Shown piece after piece: positions 1 through 8,927 of a stretch of DNA of 64,000 nt. The notes below the pieces were generated by a model. It worked only from the letters and a program-made list of their open reading frames with translations. It was not told the origin of the DNA and searched no databases. The translations under genes and the position numbers were made by a program. Source of the stretch: Xanthomonas massiliensis (GTDB lineage: Bacteria; Pseudomonadota; Gammaproteobacteria; Xanthomonadales; Xanthomonadaceae); NCBI RefSeq assembly GCF_900018785.1, contig NZ_FCOY01000006.1, positions 310,001 through 374,000 of the forward strand. The letters are read 5' to 3'. The number at the start of each line of letters is the position of its first letter. The first letter of the stretch is position 1.

Positions 1-1
1 G

Positions 2-487
2 TCGGCCGAGCAGCTGGCCGAGGCCACGCTGCAGGCCGCCTACCGCATGAAGCTGTTCGGCATCGAGCCGAACGTGGCGCTGCTCTCGCACAGCAACTTC
101 GGCAGCCACGACTCGCCGGAGGCGGAAAAGATGCGCAAGGTCCTGGAGATCCTGCGCCGGCGCAACCCGCGCCTGAATGTGGACGGGGAGATGCAGGGCG
201 ACACCGCCTGGGACGAGGCGCTGCGCCAGCGCATCATGCCCAACACCACCCTCAAGGGCCGCGCCAACCTGTTCGTGCTGCCCAACCTGGAGGCGGCCAA
301 CATCGCCTACAACCTGGTGCGCGTGTTCACCGACTCGGTGGCCATCGGTCCGATCCTGATGGGCATCTCCAAGCCGGCGCACATCCTCACCACCAGTGCC
401 AGCTCGCGGCGCATCCTCAACATGACCGCCATCGCCGCGGTCGATGCGCAGCTGCGCAAGCAGCGCGAGGCCGAGAAGGCGGACTGA
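2..487 (+). CDS. maeB: NADP-dependent malic enzyme, C-terminal part (5' end outside window)
   Basis: The reading frame is open from the first bases to TGA at 485-487, giving the last 161 residues of a longer protein. The sequence (GIEPNVALLSHSNFGS, then VDGEMQGDTAWDE, then NLEAANIAYNLVR) matches the phosphotransacetylase-like C-terminal domain of MaeB-type malic enzymes, which decarboxylate malate to pyruvate with NADP. The closing segment, SVAIGPILMGISKPAHIL, distinguishes the malic-enzyme fusion and true phosphotransacetylase from other folds. The missing N-terminal catalytic domain must lie upstream of the window. A free-standing phosphate acetyltransferase is the alternative, but the lack of further C-terminal sequence and the Xanthomonad context favour MaeB. 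Confidence 0.85.
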   Translation, partial: SAEQLAEATLQAAYRMKLFGIEPNVALLSHSNFGSHDSPEAEKMRKVLEILRRRNPRLNVDGEMQGDTAWDEALRQRIMPNTTLKGRANLFVLPNLEAANIAYNLVRVFTDSVAIGPILMGISKPAHILTTSASSRRILNMTAIAAVDAQLRKQREAEKAD

Positions 488-497
488 GGCAGGCGCC

Positions 498-523
498 CGC
501 GCCGCCGGCCCACCGGTGGCGCG
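498..523 (+). terminator. Stem-loop just after maeB
   Basis: An 11-bp G+C-rich stem (498-508 with 513-523, one G-T wobble) with a 4-base loop begins 11 bases after the maeB stop. There is no T-tract, so it may act as a factor-assisted terminator or a 3'-end stabiliser. Confidence 0.4.
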
Positions 524-1088
524 GCGTGGGCCGGAAGCCGATGGCGCGGCGCATGCCGACCGTGGGACGGCGCGGGCGCTGGCGTCAGGTGCGATGGATG
601 CGCCCCCGAAACGGATACGTCTTCCGAGGTAGGCCGGGTCCGCGCGCAGGCGGGAACTACCAGCGGAGGAGGGCGGGCTCGCGGTCGATCCCGCCGAGGC
701 GTGCCGTCGCGATGCCGGCATAGCGTTCCTTCCGCACGTCGCGTCCGGCCGCCGGACGCCGTGCAGCGGGTGTTGCCCGTCCCTTCCAGAGCGAAAGTGC
801 CGCGAGCCGGGAGCCGTGCCGCGGGTGCCCGCGATGCGCCGCCGCTGGCCGTGATCGGCGGATGGCGGTGGAAGCCAGGGATCGCCCGGCAAGGTCAGCG
901 ACCCTGGACCGTACGGATGCGGCCCAACTGCCGTGGCGGCGGGGCAGGGCGGGGAATGGCCGGCGCGGTATCGCTGGCGCGGCTTCCCGTACGTGGCCGA
1001 CAGGTGCCGCGGCGGGCCGGGCCACGGCGCATGCGCTTCCCGCCCGCGTCGCCGCCGGCCAGCGATGCCGGCCGGCAGCAGGGTGGGG
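524..1088. other. Intergenic stretch without a recognisable gene
   Basis: About 565 bases lie between the maeB stem-loop and the end of the convergent SotB-type gene. Open frames on both strands are typical high-G+C chance frames (Arg/Ala/Pro-rich, no motif, no ribosome site). No tRNA-like fold or repeat was noticed. Confidence 0.5.
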
Positions 1089-2357
1089 TCAGCGCATCAG
1101 GTGCTCGTACTTCTCGCGCCAGCGCCGCCACACGCCGGGCGGTGCGTCCGCGTCCGGGCGCGGTGCGCCCGGGGCCACCGGCATGCCCACGTCCGGGCGC
1201 CGGCGCACGATCCAGAAGGTCACCAGCAGGCCGGCCACCGCCAGCACGCAGCCGACCAGACCGACGTCGCGCAGCCCCATCCGCTCGCTGACCTGGCTGC
1301 CGAGCAGCGCGCCGCCGCCGATGCCGACGTTGTAGATCGCCGAGTAGATCGACATGGCCACGTCGGTGGCCTCCGGCGCACGCTCGAGCACGCGCGCCTG
1401 CATCGCCAGGCCGAACACGATGATCGCCAGGCCCCACACCGCGCTCAGCGCGATCAGGGTGCCGAGGTGGGCCTCCGCGCCGGCCAGCGCGAACAGGCTG
1501 CCGGCGACCAGCGCCACCGAGGCCACGAAGATGACGTTGGAGTGGCGCGTGTACCAGCGCCCGAACAGGATCGTGCCGGGGATGCCCATGCCGCCGAACA
1601 CCAGCAGCAGCGCGGTGGTCTGGCGCGGGCTCAGGCCGGCCACCTGCTGGGCGAACGGCTCGATGTAGCTGTAGGCGGTGAAATGCCCGGTCACCAGCAG
1701 GGTGGTCAGCACGTACAGGGCGATCAGCACCTTGCGCCGGAACAGGATCGGCAGGCTCGCCAGCGAGCCGACCTTCTGCGCCGGCAACGGCGGCAGCAGC
1801 AGGCGCAGGGCCACCAGCACCAGCGCGGCGACCACGGCGATGGACAGGAAGGTGATGCGCCAGCCGACGGCATCGCCGATCACCCGGCCGGTGGGGATGC
1901 CCAGCACCATCGCGATCGAGGTGCCGGCCGAGAGCAGGCCCAGTGCCTGCGCCTGCTTGCCCGGCGGCGCGATGCGCACCGCCAGCGACGCGGTGATCGA
2001 CCAGAACACCGCGTGCGAGAAGGCGATGCAGATGCGCCCGGCCACCAGCATCGGGAAGCTGTTGGCCACCCCGCACAGCACGTGCGCGGCGATGAACACC
2101 ACCAGGATGCCCATCAGCAGGCTGCGCCGCTCCATGCGCCGGGTGAGCAGCATGAACGGCAGCGAGGTCAGCGCCACCACCCAAGCATAGATGGTCAGCA
2201 TCAGGCCGACGTGGGTGACCGGCATGTGGAAGCTGGTGGCGATGTCGGTCAGCAGGCCGACCGGCACGAATTCGCTGGTGTTGAAGACGAAAGCGGACAA
2301 TGCCAGCGCATAGACGCCGGCCCAGGCACGCCGCTGGGAGGGGGGAGCGGAAGACAT
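1089..2357 (-). CDS. sotB: SotB-type sugar efflux transporter, major facilitator superfamily
   Basis: This 422-residue inner-membrane protein has about 12 hydrophobic segments. It closely follows E. coli SotB (YdeA): FNTSEFVPVGLL in helix 1, MLTIYAWVVALTSLPFML in helix 2, FWSITASLAVRIAPPGKQAQ around helix 4, and ATDVAMSIYSAIYNVGIGGG in the C-terminal half. Family members are H+-driven exporters of arabinose-type sugars and IPTG, and some drug exporters are closely related. The frame is open further upstream, but the start is placed at ATG 2357 because the preceding 57 codons are unlike the family. The gene is divergent from the zinc-finger gene at 2500. Its true substrate here is unknown. Confidence 0.88.
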   Translation of the reverse strand: MSSAPPSQRRAWAGVYALALSAFVFNTSEFVPVGLLTDIATSFHMPVTHVGLMLTIYAWVVALTSLPFMLLTRRMERRSLLMGILVVFIAAHVLCGVANSFPMLVAGRICIAFSHAVFWSITASLAVRIAPPGKQAQALGLLSAGTSIAMVLGIPTGRVIGDAVGWRITFLSIAVVAALVLVALRLLLPPLPAQKVGSLASLPILFRRKVLIALYVLTTLLVTGHFTAYSYIEPFAQQVAGLSPRQTTALLLVFGGMGIPGTILFGRWYTRHSNVIFVASVALVAGSLFALAGAEAHLGTLIALSAVWGLAIIVFGLAMQARVLERAPEATDVAMSIYSAIYNVGIGGGALLGSQVSERMGLRDVGLVGCVLAVAGLLVTFWIVRRRPDVGMPVAPGAPRPDADAPPGVWRRWREKYEHLMR

Positions 2358-2499
2358 GGGAGAAGTGGGAAACGGGGGGATACGGCCCGACACGCGACCG
2401 TCGCGGAATTCTACGGCCTGGCGATGCAGAGGACACGTGACGGCGGCCGCGGCCCCGGGCTGCGCTAGAATTGCGCGGCCCTTTCCATCCGCACCCGCC

Positions 2500-2697
2500 A
2501 TGAGCCAGATCGCCACCGCGCCCGCCAATGCCGAGAAGCGCTACACCGTGCACCGCAGCGACCTGCCGCTGAGCTGCCCGACGCCGGAGATGGCGCTGTG
2601 GAACTCGCACCCGCGCGTGTACCTGCCGATCGAGGACGAACCGGACGGCCAGGCCCAGTGCCCGTACTGCGGCGCCGTGTACGTCCTGGTCGACTGA
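2500..2697 (+). CDS. CHCC-type zinc-finger domain protein
   Basis: This small 65-residue protein contains one zf-CHCC module: Cys in LSCPTPEM, then HPRVYLPI with the His, then CPYCGAVYVL with the last two Cys. The module is shared with mitochondrial complex I subunit NDUFS6 and short bacterial proteins, and it binds one zinc; the bacterial role is undefined. The ATG at 2500 is chosen because the frame upstream overlaps the divergent sotB start and has no family similarity. It is followed after 7 bases by the GT4 glycosyltransferase and so probably shares its transcript. Confidence 0.85.
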   Translation: MSQIATAPANAEKRYTVHRSDLPLSCPTPEMALWNSHPRVYLPIEDEPDGQAQCPYCGAVYVLVD

Positions 2698-2704
2698 GCC
2701 GGCC

Positions 2705-3817
2705 GTGCGCCGGCTGACCGTGGTGCAGTTGCTGCCGGCACTGCACGCCGGCGGCGTCGAACGTTCCACCCTGGAGATCGCCGCGGCGCTGGTGCGGGCC
2801 GGCCACCGCGCGGTGGTCGTTTCCGCCGGCGGGCGCCTGGTGCCGGAGCTGCTGGAGAGCGGCGCCGAGCACCTGACGCTGGACATCGGCCGCAAGTCGC
2901 CGCTGACCCTGCGCCAGGTGCCGGTGCTGCGCCGGCACCTGGCCGGCCTGGGGGCCGACATCGTCCACGCACGCTCGCGCCTGCCGGCCTGGATCGGCGG
3001 GTGGGCGCTGCGTGGCCTGCCGGCGCCGCGCCGGCCGCGCTTCGTCACCACCGTGCACGGGCTCAATTCGCCCGGCCGCTACAGCGCCATCATGACCCGC
3101 GGCGAACGGGTGATCTGCGTCTCGCAGACCGTGCGCGACTACGTGCTGGCGCGTTATCCGGCGCTCGATCCGGCGCGCCTGCGGGTCATCCCGCGCGGCA
3201 TCGACCTGGCGCAGTTCCCGCGCCGCGGCCTTCCCGATCCCGGTGCCCGCGCCTGGGCGGCGACGCAGGCGCCGGCCCTGGCCGGCGACGGCCCGTGGCT
3301 GCTGCTGCCCGGCCGCGGCACGCGCCTGAAGGGCCATGCCGACGGCCTGCGCCTGCTGGCCGGGCTGCGGGCCGGCGGGCTGGATGCGCGCCTGTGGCTG
3401 CCCGGCGCCGTCGAACCGGGACGCGAGGCCTACCTGCGCGAACTGCAACAGGAGGCCACGCGCCTGGGCGTGGCCGCCGCGGTGGCCTTCACCCCGGCCA
3501 CCGCGCGCATCGCCGAGGCGTATGCGGCCTGCGACCTGGTGCTGCAGCTGTCGCGCAAGCCCGAGGCCTTCGGCCGCACCGTGATCGAGGCGCTGGCGGT
3601 GGGCCGGCCGGTGCTGGGCTGGGCGCACGGCGGCGTCGGCGAACTGCTCGGCCAGCTGCAGCCGGCGGGCGCGGTGGCGCCGTTCGCGCAGGACGCGCTG
3701 CTGGACCGGGCGCGCGCGGTGCTGTCGGCCCCGCCGCCGCCGCCGTCCGACATTCCCTACACGCTGCGCGCGATGCAGCAGGCCACCCTGGCGGTCTATG
3801 ACGAACTCTCCCGCTGA
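2705..3817 (+). CDS. GT4-family glycosyltransferase, probably LPS core or O-antigen
   Basis: The 370-residue protein starts at GTG 2705. The N-terminal half has the acceptor-side fold of GT-B enzymes (LLPALHAGGVERSTLE near residues 8-23, typical of WaaG/GT4 proteins). The C-terminal half has a nucleotide-sugar domain with an E-x7-E motif in KPEAFGRTVIEALAVGRPVL near residue 285. Enzymes of this kind act at the cytoplasmic face and add a hexose or heptose to lipid A-core or another lipid carrier. It overlaps the O-antigen ligase by 20 bases, and waaA and an LpxL-type acyltransferase follow, so a lipopolysaccharide role is likely. Donor and acceptor cannot be read from the sequence. Confidence 0.85.
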   Translation: MRRLTVVQLLPALHAGGVERSTLEIAAALVRAGHRAVVVSAGGRLVPELLESGAEHLTLDIGRKSPLTLRQVPVLRRHLAGLGADIVHARSRLPAWIGGWALRGLPAPRRPRFVTTVHGLNSPGRYSAIMTRGERVICVSQTVRDYVLARYPALDPARLRVIPRGIDLAQFPRRGLPDPGARAWAATQAPALAGDGPWLLLPGRGTRLKGHADGLRLLAGLRAGGLDARLWLPGAVEPGREAYLRELQQEATRLGVAAAVAFTPATARIAEAYAACDLVLQLSRKPEAFGRTVIEALAVGRPVLGWAHGGVGELLGQLQPAGAVAPFAQDALLDRARAVLSAPPPPPSDIPYTLRAMQQATLAVYDELSR

Positions 3818-5129
3818 GCTTCCCGCGGCCCCGGACATGCAGGACCGCGCCTGGCGCTGGACCCCGATCTGGGTGCTGGCCTTCGTCGCCGCATGGCCGG
3901 CACCGGGCATCGCCGAGGGCCTGCTGTCGCTGGGGTCGCTGGCCATGGTGGCGGCGCTGGCCTGGCGATGCCTGCACGGTCGCCGCAGCGGGCTGGGCGT
4001 GCCCGCGCTGGCGCTGACCTGGGTGCTGTTCCTGGCCTACTGGCTGCCGCAGCTGCTGTCCGCGCCGGATGCCGTGGACGGCGCGCGCGCCTGGGCCAAG
4101 GCCGCCGCGGGCCTGCGCTACCTGCCGTTCCTGTGGCTGGCGGCGCTGGCGGTGGCCGGCCCGGCGCGGCGCCGGCTGACCTTCGCCGGCCTGGGCTGGA
4201 TCGTGGCGATCTGGACGCTCGATGCGCTGGTGCAGGCGGCCACGGGCACCAGCGTGCTGTTCTGGGCGCTGGATCGCCTCAAGTGGGGGCTCAGCGGGCA
4301 CGGCATCTGCTCGGCGGCCGAGATCGCGGCCGCCGACCGCCTGAGCGGGTTCCTGGGGCCGTGCAATCCCAAGCTGGGCCAGGTGCTGTCCAGCCTGTCG
4401 CCGTTCCTGCTGTGGCCGCTGCTGCGGCGCTACGGCGTGCTGGCGTGGCTGGCCGCCGCCGCCCTGCTTGGCGTGGTGATCGCGCTGGCCGGCTCGCGCG
4501 CTTCGTGGATCACCTATGCGCTGGTGCTGCTGGTGACGGGCTGGCGTGCGCTGGGTTGGCGCCGCCTGGCGGTGCTCGGCCTGGCCGCGGTGCTGGCGCT
4601 GGCCGCACTGACCGCGGTCTCGCCGCAGCTGCAGCAGCGCTTCGCGCGCACGGCACTGGCCTTCGGCGGCGGCGAGGCGGGGGTGGACGCGGCGTTGTCC
4701 GGGCGTGCGCAGATCTGGGGCGCGGCCGGCTGCATGATCGAGCACCACCCGCTCAACGGCGTCGGCGCGCGCGGCTTCCGCGAGGCGTTCCCGGCCTGCG
4801 ACCCGCTGCACGGCCATGGCGCGGCCTGGGGCGAGGGCCCGGCGCTGCATGCGCACCAGCTGGTGCTGGAGGTGCTGGCCGAGACCGGGGTGGTCGGCCT
4901 GCTGCTGTGGCTGGCCGGCGCGGCCATGGCCTGGCGCGCCTGGCGCCACGCCGCTGCCGCGGCACGCGAGCGGGCACGGCCGGCGATGCTGGCGCTGGCG
5001 GTGACGGTGTTCCCGCTCAACACCCACCTGGCGTTCTATTCCAGCTTCTGGGGCGGGGTGCTGGTGCTGCTGGCCGGGCTGTACGCCGGCGCGCTGCTGG
5101 GCGAGCCCGGGACGGCGCCGCGCTCGTAG
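3798..5129 (+). CDS. O-antigen ligase family membrane protein (WaaL/Wzy_C type)
   Basis: This 443-residue polytopic inner-membrane protein has roughly ten hydrophobic segments and a large periplasmic loop holding the conserved family region (IGAAGCMIEHHPLNGVGARG-like stretch, then HAHQLVLEVLAETGVVG). Members transfer O-antigen from undecaprenyl pyrophosphate to lipid A-core, or polymerise related glycans. The start overlaps the end of the upstream glycosyltransferase by 20 bases, indicating coupled translation. The 3' end overlaps the convergent acyltransferase by 94 bases. Polymerase (Wzy) and ligase (WaaL) activities cannot be told apart by sequence alone; proximity to waaA favours the ligase. 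Confidence 0.82.
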   Translation: MTNSPAELPAAPDMQDRAWRWTPIWVLAFVAAWPAPGIAEGLLSLGSLAMVAALAWRCLHGRRSGLGVPALALTWVLFLAYWLPQLLSAPDAVDGARAWAKAAAGLRYLPFLWLAALAVAGPARRRLTFAGLGWIVAIWTLDALVQAATGTSVLFWALDRLKWGLSGHGICSAAEIAAADRLSGFLGPCNPKLGQVLSSLSPFLLWPLLRRYGVLAWLAAAALLGVVIALAGSRASWITYALVLLVTGWRALGWRRLAVLGLAAVLALAALTAVSPQLQQRFARTALAFGGGEAGVDAALSGRAQIWGAAGCMIEHHPLNGVGARGFREAFPACDPLHGHGAAWGEGPALHAHQLVLEVLAETGVVGLLLWLAGAAMAWRAWRHAAAAARERARPAMLALAVTVFPLNTHLAFYSSFWGGVLVLLAGLYAGALLGEPGTAPRS

Positions 5130-6040
5130 AAGCGGCTGCGCCCGCCGGGCTGGCGCTTGAAGCGGCGGTGGATCCACAGGTACTGCGCCGGCGCCTCGCG
5201 CACCATCTGCTCGATCGCGGCGTTGACCCGCGCGGTGTCGGCGGCCACGTCGGCGGACGGGAAGTCTTCCAGCGGCGGGGCGATGCGCAGCACGTAGCGG
5301 CCGCCCTCGCGGCGGTGGAAGTAGGGCACCACCGCGCAGCCGGTGATGCGGGCGAACTCGTGGGTGGCGGTGATCGTGGCCGCCGGCATGCCGAAGAACG
5401 GCGCGAACACGGTGTCCTTGCCGCGCATGTCCTGGTCCGGCGCATACCACAGGAAGCCGCCGCGCTTGAGGTGGCGCAGCGCGCCGCGCACGTCCTCGTT
5501 GGCGAACATCGCCTCGGCGTAGCGCAGGCGCCCGGCCTTGACCGCCCACTCGGTGACCGGGTTGCGGTAGCGCCGGTACATGCCGGCCAGCGGCACGTGC
5601 TGGCACAGCAGCCGGCCGCACATCTCCAGCGTGGTGAAGTGGCCGGACACCAGCAGCGCGCCGCGGCCCTGCGCCCGCAGCGCCTGCAGGTGCTCCAGCC
5701 CTTCCAGGTGCACGCGCCCGCGGATCGGGCCCAGGCTGCCCCACCAGGCGCGCGCGAACTCGAACACGCCCACGCCCAGCGCATCGAAGCTGTCGCGCAG
5801 CAGGCGCTCGCGCCAGGCCGCGTCGCGCTCGGGGAAGCACAGCGCCAGGTTGACCCGCGCCGCCCGCCGGCGCGTGGCCATCAGCCGCAGCGCCAGCCAG
5901 CCCACGCCGCGGCCGAGCGCGCGCTGCGCCAGCCACGGCAGGCGCGCGGCCAGCAGCGCCGGCACCAGGGCCAGGAACGAGGGCCAGTGGCGCGGGTCGC
6001 GCAGCGACGGGCGGCGCGCGGTGTCGGCGGGATCGGACAT
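5036..6040 (-). CDS. lpxL: Lipid A biosynthesis (lauroyl) acyltransferase, LpxL/HtrB family
   Basis: The 334-residue protein has an N-terminal membrane segment (FLALVPALLAARLPWLAQ) and the HX4E catalytic motif in SGHFTTLEM near residue 130. It also has the family blocks YRRYRNPVTEW and DQDMRGKDTVFAPFFG. Family enzymes transfer a second acyl chain to Kdo-lipid A at the inner membrane, which fits waaA (Kdo transferase) starting 75 bases away on the other strand. The conserved part ends near IHRRFKRQPGG; the last 30 or so residues are Ser/Pro-rich and overlap the convergent O-antigen ligase gene. LpxL and LpxM specificity cannot be separated here, so the symbol is family-level. Confidence 0.88.
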   Translation of the reverse strand: MSDPADTARRPSLRDPRHWPSFLALVPALLAARLPWLAQRALGRGVGWLALRLMATRRRAARVNLALCFPERDAAWRERLLRDSFDALGVGVFEFARAWWGSLGPIRGRVHLEGLEHLQALRAQGRGALLVSGHFTTLEMCGRLLCQHVPLAGMYRRYRNPVTEWAVKAGRLRYAEAMFANEDVRGALRHLKRGGFLWYAPDQDMRGKDTVFAPFFGMPAATITATHEFARITGCAVVPYFHRREGGRYVLRIAPPLEDFPSADVAADTARVNAAIEQMVREAPAQYLWIHRRFKRQPGGRSRFYERGAVPGSPSSAPAYSPASSTSTPPQKLE

Positions 6041-6115
6041 GCGCCGATTCTAAGGGATGAGCCGGGATATGCCGCGGGTGCCGGCCGCCGCGGACGCTTC
6101 CGCTATCCTGTGCCG

Positions 6116-7420
6116 ATGCGCACCGATCCCGTCGAGGGGCTGCTGCGCGGCCTGTATTCGGCCGTGCTGTACCTGCTCCTGCCCATCACCCTGTACCACC
6201 TGATCTGGCGCGGCTTCCGCGTGCGCGAGTACTTCCAGCGCTGGGATGAGCGCTACGCCGCCTACCAGCAGGCCCAGGGGCGTCCGCGCGCGTGGCTGCA
6301 CGCGGTGTCGGTGGGCGAGGTCAACGCCGCCGCGCCGCTGGTCAACGCGCTGCGCCGCCTGCGCCCGGACATCCGCTGGGTCATCACCACGATCACCCCG
6401 ACCGGCTCGGAGCGGGTGCGCGCGCTGTGGGGCGAGGACGTGGACCACGTCTACCTGCCCTACGACGTGCCCGGCGGCGTACGCCGTTTCCTGGAGCATT
6501 TCCGGCCGCGGCTGGGGCTGATCCTGGAGACCGAGCTGTGGCCGAACATGCTGTTCGGCTGCCGCGACCGCGGCATTCCCGTGTACGTGCTCAATGCGCG
6601 CCTGTCGGCACGCTCGCTGCGCGGCTACCGGCTGCTGCGCCCGCTGATCGGCCGCGCGCTGCGCACCCTGCGCTGCGTGGCCGCGCAATCGCCCGAGGAT
6701 GCGGCGCGCTTCGTCGAGCTGGGCACCCGCCCCGGCCAGGTGCGGTCGCTGGGCAACCTCAAGTTCGACATCGACGCGCCGCCGGGGCTGGACGGGTTCG
6801 TCGCCGCGTTCCGCGCCCGGGTGCCGGCCGCGCGTCCGGTGTGGATCGCCGCCAGCACCCACGAGGGCGAGGAAGCCGCGGTGCTGCGCATCCACCGCCA
6901 GCTGCGGGTGCGCTGGCCCGACCTGCTGCTGCTGTGGGCCCCGCGCCATCCCGAGCGTTTCGCCAAGGTGGAGGCGCAGGCGCGCGAGCAGGGACTGCGG
7001 GTGGCCACGCGCAGCCGCGCGCGCTGGCCCGGGGACGACATCGACGTGTTCGTGGTCGATACCCTGGGCGAGCTGATGCCGTTCTACGCCTGCGCCCAGG
7101 TGGCCTTCGTCGGCGGCAGCCTGCAGGACATCGGCGGGCACAACCTGCTCGAGCCGGCGGCGGTGGGGACCCCGGCGGTGACCGGGCCGCACCTGCACAA
7201 CTTCATGGAGATCTCGCGGCGCCTGCGCGAGGCCGACGCGATCGCGGTGTGCGAGGACGCCAACGGGGTGGAACGGGCCATGGCCGCGCTGCTGGCCGAT
7301 CCCGCGCGTCGCCGCGCGATGGCACGTGCCGGCTGCGCCCTGGTCGAGGCCGGCCGCGGCGCGCTGGAGCGTACCCTGGCCCTGGTGGAACCGGACCTGC
7401 CGCCGCGCAGCGACGGCTGA
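6116..7420 (+). CDS. waaA: 3-deoxy-D-manno-octulosonic acid (Kdo) transferase
   Basis: The 434-residue protein has one N-terminal membrane anchor (SAVLYLLLPITLYHLIW), the catalytic SVGEVNAAAPL block with the essential Glu, ETELWPNMLFG, and the C-terminal CMP-Kdo site GGSLQDIGGHNLLEPAA. It adds Kdo from CMP-Kdo to lipid IVA on the cytoplasmic face, the step before LpxL-type acylation. The open frame extends far upstream, but ATG 6116 is chosen because it matches the family N terminus and lies past the divergent acyltransferase start. A stem-loop follows at 7474. Number of Kdo units added is not predictable. Confidence 0.95.
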   Translation: MRTDPVEGLLRGLYSAVLYLLLPITLYHLIWRGFRVREYFQRWDERYAAYQQAQGRPRAWLHAVSVGEVNAAAPLVNALRRLRPDIRWVITTITPTGSERVRALWGEDVDHVYLPYDVPGGVRRFLEHFRPRLGLILETELWPNMLFGCRDRGIPVYVLNARLSARSLRGYRLLRPLIGRALRTLRCVAAQSPEDAARFVELGTRPGQVRSLGNLKFDIDAPPGLDGFVAAFRARVPAARPVWIAASTHEGEEAAVLRIHRQLRVRWPDLLLLWAPRHPERFAKVEAQAREQGLRVATRSRARWPGDDIDVFVVDTLGELMPFYACAQVAFVGGSLQDIGGHNLLEPAAVGTPAVTGPHLHNFMEISRRLREADAIAVCEDANGVERAMAALLADPARRRAMARAGCALVEAGRGALERTLALVEPDLPPRSDG

Positions 7421-7473
7421 GCGCGCGGCGTACACGCCGGCCTCCGGAAGCGCAGGACGCGACAGCCACAAAC

Positions 7474-7501
7474 GCGAAACGGGCCCGCAGGCCCGCTTCG
7501 C
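7474..7501. terminator. Bidirectional stem-loop between waaA and tolC
   Basis: Arms at 7474-7485 and 7490-7501 pair over 12 bp with a single mismatch, around a CGCA loop. It lies in the gap between convergent waaA and tolC and can serve both. There is no clear T-tract in either direction. Confidence 0.55.
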
Positions 7502-7533
7502 ACGACGAGGCGATGCTGCCCGCCTCGCCGGCC

Positions 7534-8910
7534 TTACTGGCGCAGGACCGTGGGATCGGCCAGCTTGGCCTCGGCATCGGCGGTGAGCAGGCGGTTGACG
7601 TCCTGCAACTGCTCTGCATCCAGCTTGCCGATGGCCTGGGCCAGCAGCAGGCGGTTCTGCAGGAACGTATATTTGGCCTGGGCATAGTTCAGCTGGGCCG
7701 AGAACAGCGCATTCTGGTTCTGCACCACGTCCAGCACGGTGCGGGTACCCACTTCCAGGCCCACTTGGGAGGCATCGTAGGCGGCCTGGGCCGAGACCAA
7801 TGCTAGGCGCCGCGCCTCGATTTCGGAAATGCCCTGCACTACCGTCTGGTAGTAGTTGCGCACGTTGCGGTCCAGGGCGCGGCGCTGCTGCTCGTAGGTG
7901 TCCTGGGCGATGTCGCGGTTGGCCAGCGCCTGGCGCACCGCGGACTGGGTGGCGCCGCCGGAGAAGATCGGCACGCTCAGGGTCACGCCGATCTGGTTGC
8001 TGTCGATGTCGCGGCCGCTGGTGCTGAAGCTGGTGCTCGAGCTGGCGGTGCTGCCCCAGCTGTTGCTCCGCCCCAGGCTGCCGCTCAGCGACAGGGTCGG
8101 GTAGTGGCCGGCACGGGCGGCGGCCACGCTCGACTCGGCCGCCTGCACCTGCAGCTGCTGGGCCGTCAGCGAGGGGTTGTCGCTCGCCGCCTCGGCCACC
8201 AGCTTGTCGGCGTCCTCGTAGCCGGCCGGCACCTGCGGATGGAAATCGTCCGGCAGGGCCTTCAGGTCGCGCACCGGCTGGCCGGTGATCTCGGCCAGCG
8301 CCTGGTAGGCGTCGGCCAGGGTGTTGCGTGCGGTGATCGTGTCCGCACGCGCCTGGTCGTACTGCGCGCGGGCCTCGTGCACGTCGGTGATCGGCGCCAG
8401 GCCGACCTCCAGGCGCTTGTCGGCGTAGTCGAACTGTTTCTTGGCCGCCGCCTCGTTGGTCTGCGCGGCCGCCAGCGACTCGATCGCCACCAGGGCGTTG
8501 AAGTAGGCCGCCGAGGTACGCACGATCAGGTCGTTGTTGGCCGCGCTGAGGGTGAAGTCGGCGGCCTTGCTGATCGCGCGCTGGGCGCGCAGCTGCGAGA
8601 CCTGCGACCAGTTGAACAGGGTCTGGCTGGCATTGATGCCGTAGCTGCGGCTCTTGCTGGTGCTGGTGCCGCTGATGCCCTCGTATTCGGTACGCGAGCG
8701 GCTCAGCGAGGCCGAACCGTCCAACTGGGGCAGCAGCGCCGCGCGCGCCTGTACCGCGCCTTCCTTGTTGTACAGGCGGGTGGATTCGGCCTCGGCGAGC
8801 TGCGGGTCGCCATTGCGGGCCATTTCGTAGACCTGCATCAGGTCGGCTGCCTGGGCGGACAGCGGCGACAGGGCGGCCGCGAGCGCAATGACGAGGGATC
8901 GGCGGATCAT
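7534..8910 (-). CDS. tolC: TolC-family outer membrane efflux channel
   Basis: The 458-residue protein has a signal peptide (about 22 residues, ending SAQAADL) and two homologous coiled-coil/beta repeats of the TolC type. Visible family blocks are GLLQVY-like DLMQVYEMARNGDPQLAEAE at the mature N terminus, RSYGINASQTLFNW, and EVGTRTVLDVVQNQNALF in the second repeat. It trimerises to form the outer-membrane exit duct of tripartite efflux and type I secretion systems. It starts 17 bases after the Pcm-like gene and lies downstream of a TetR gene on the same strand, suggesting TetR-controlled efflux. No inner-membrane pump or adaptor is adjacent, so it probably serves several partners. Confidence 0.93.
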   Translation of the reverse strand: MIRRSLVIALAAALSPLSAQAADLMQVYEMARNGDPQLAEAESTRLYNKEGAVQARAALLPQLDGSASLSRSRTEYEGISGTSTSKSRSYGINASQTLFNWSQVSQLRAQRAISKAADFTLSAANNDLIVRTSAAYFNALVAIESLAAAQTNEAAAKKQFDYADKRLEVGLAPITDVHEARAQYDQARADTITARNTLADAYQALAEITGQPVRDLKALPDDFHPQVPAGYEDADKLVAEAASDNPSLTAQQLQVQAAESSVAAARAGHYPTLSLSGSLGRSNSWGSTASSSTSFSTSGRDIDSNQIGVTLSVPIFSGGATQSAVRQALANRDIAQDTYEQQRRALDRNVRNYYQTVVQGISEIEARRLALVSAQAAYDASQVGLEVGTRTVLDVVQNQNALFSAQLNYAQAKYTFLQNRLLLAQAIGKLDAEQLQDVNRLLTADAEAKLADPTVLRQ

Positions 8911-8927
8911 GGGGCTTCCTTGGGGAG

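Noticed and set aside
701-1291. Frames between maeB and the SotB-type gene
   Set aside because: They are Arg/Pro/Ala-rich, lack motifs and run into the opposite strand of the transporter gene.
3489-5936. Very long minus-strand open frame opposite the glycosyltransferase and O-antigen ligase
   Set aside because: It is Arg/Ala/Pro/Gln-rich without domains and mirrors well-supported genes on other frames, as is normal at this G+C content.
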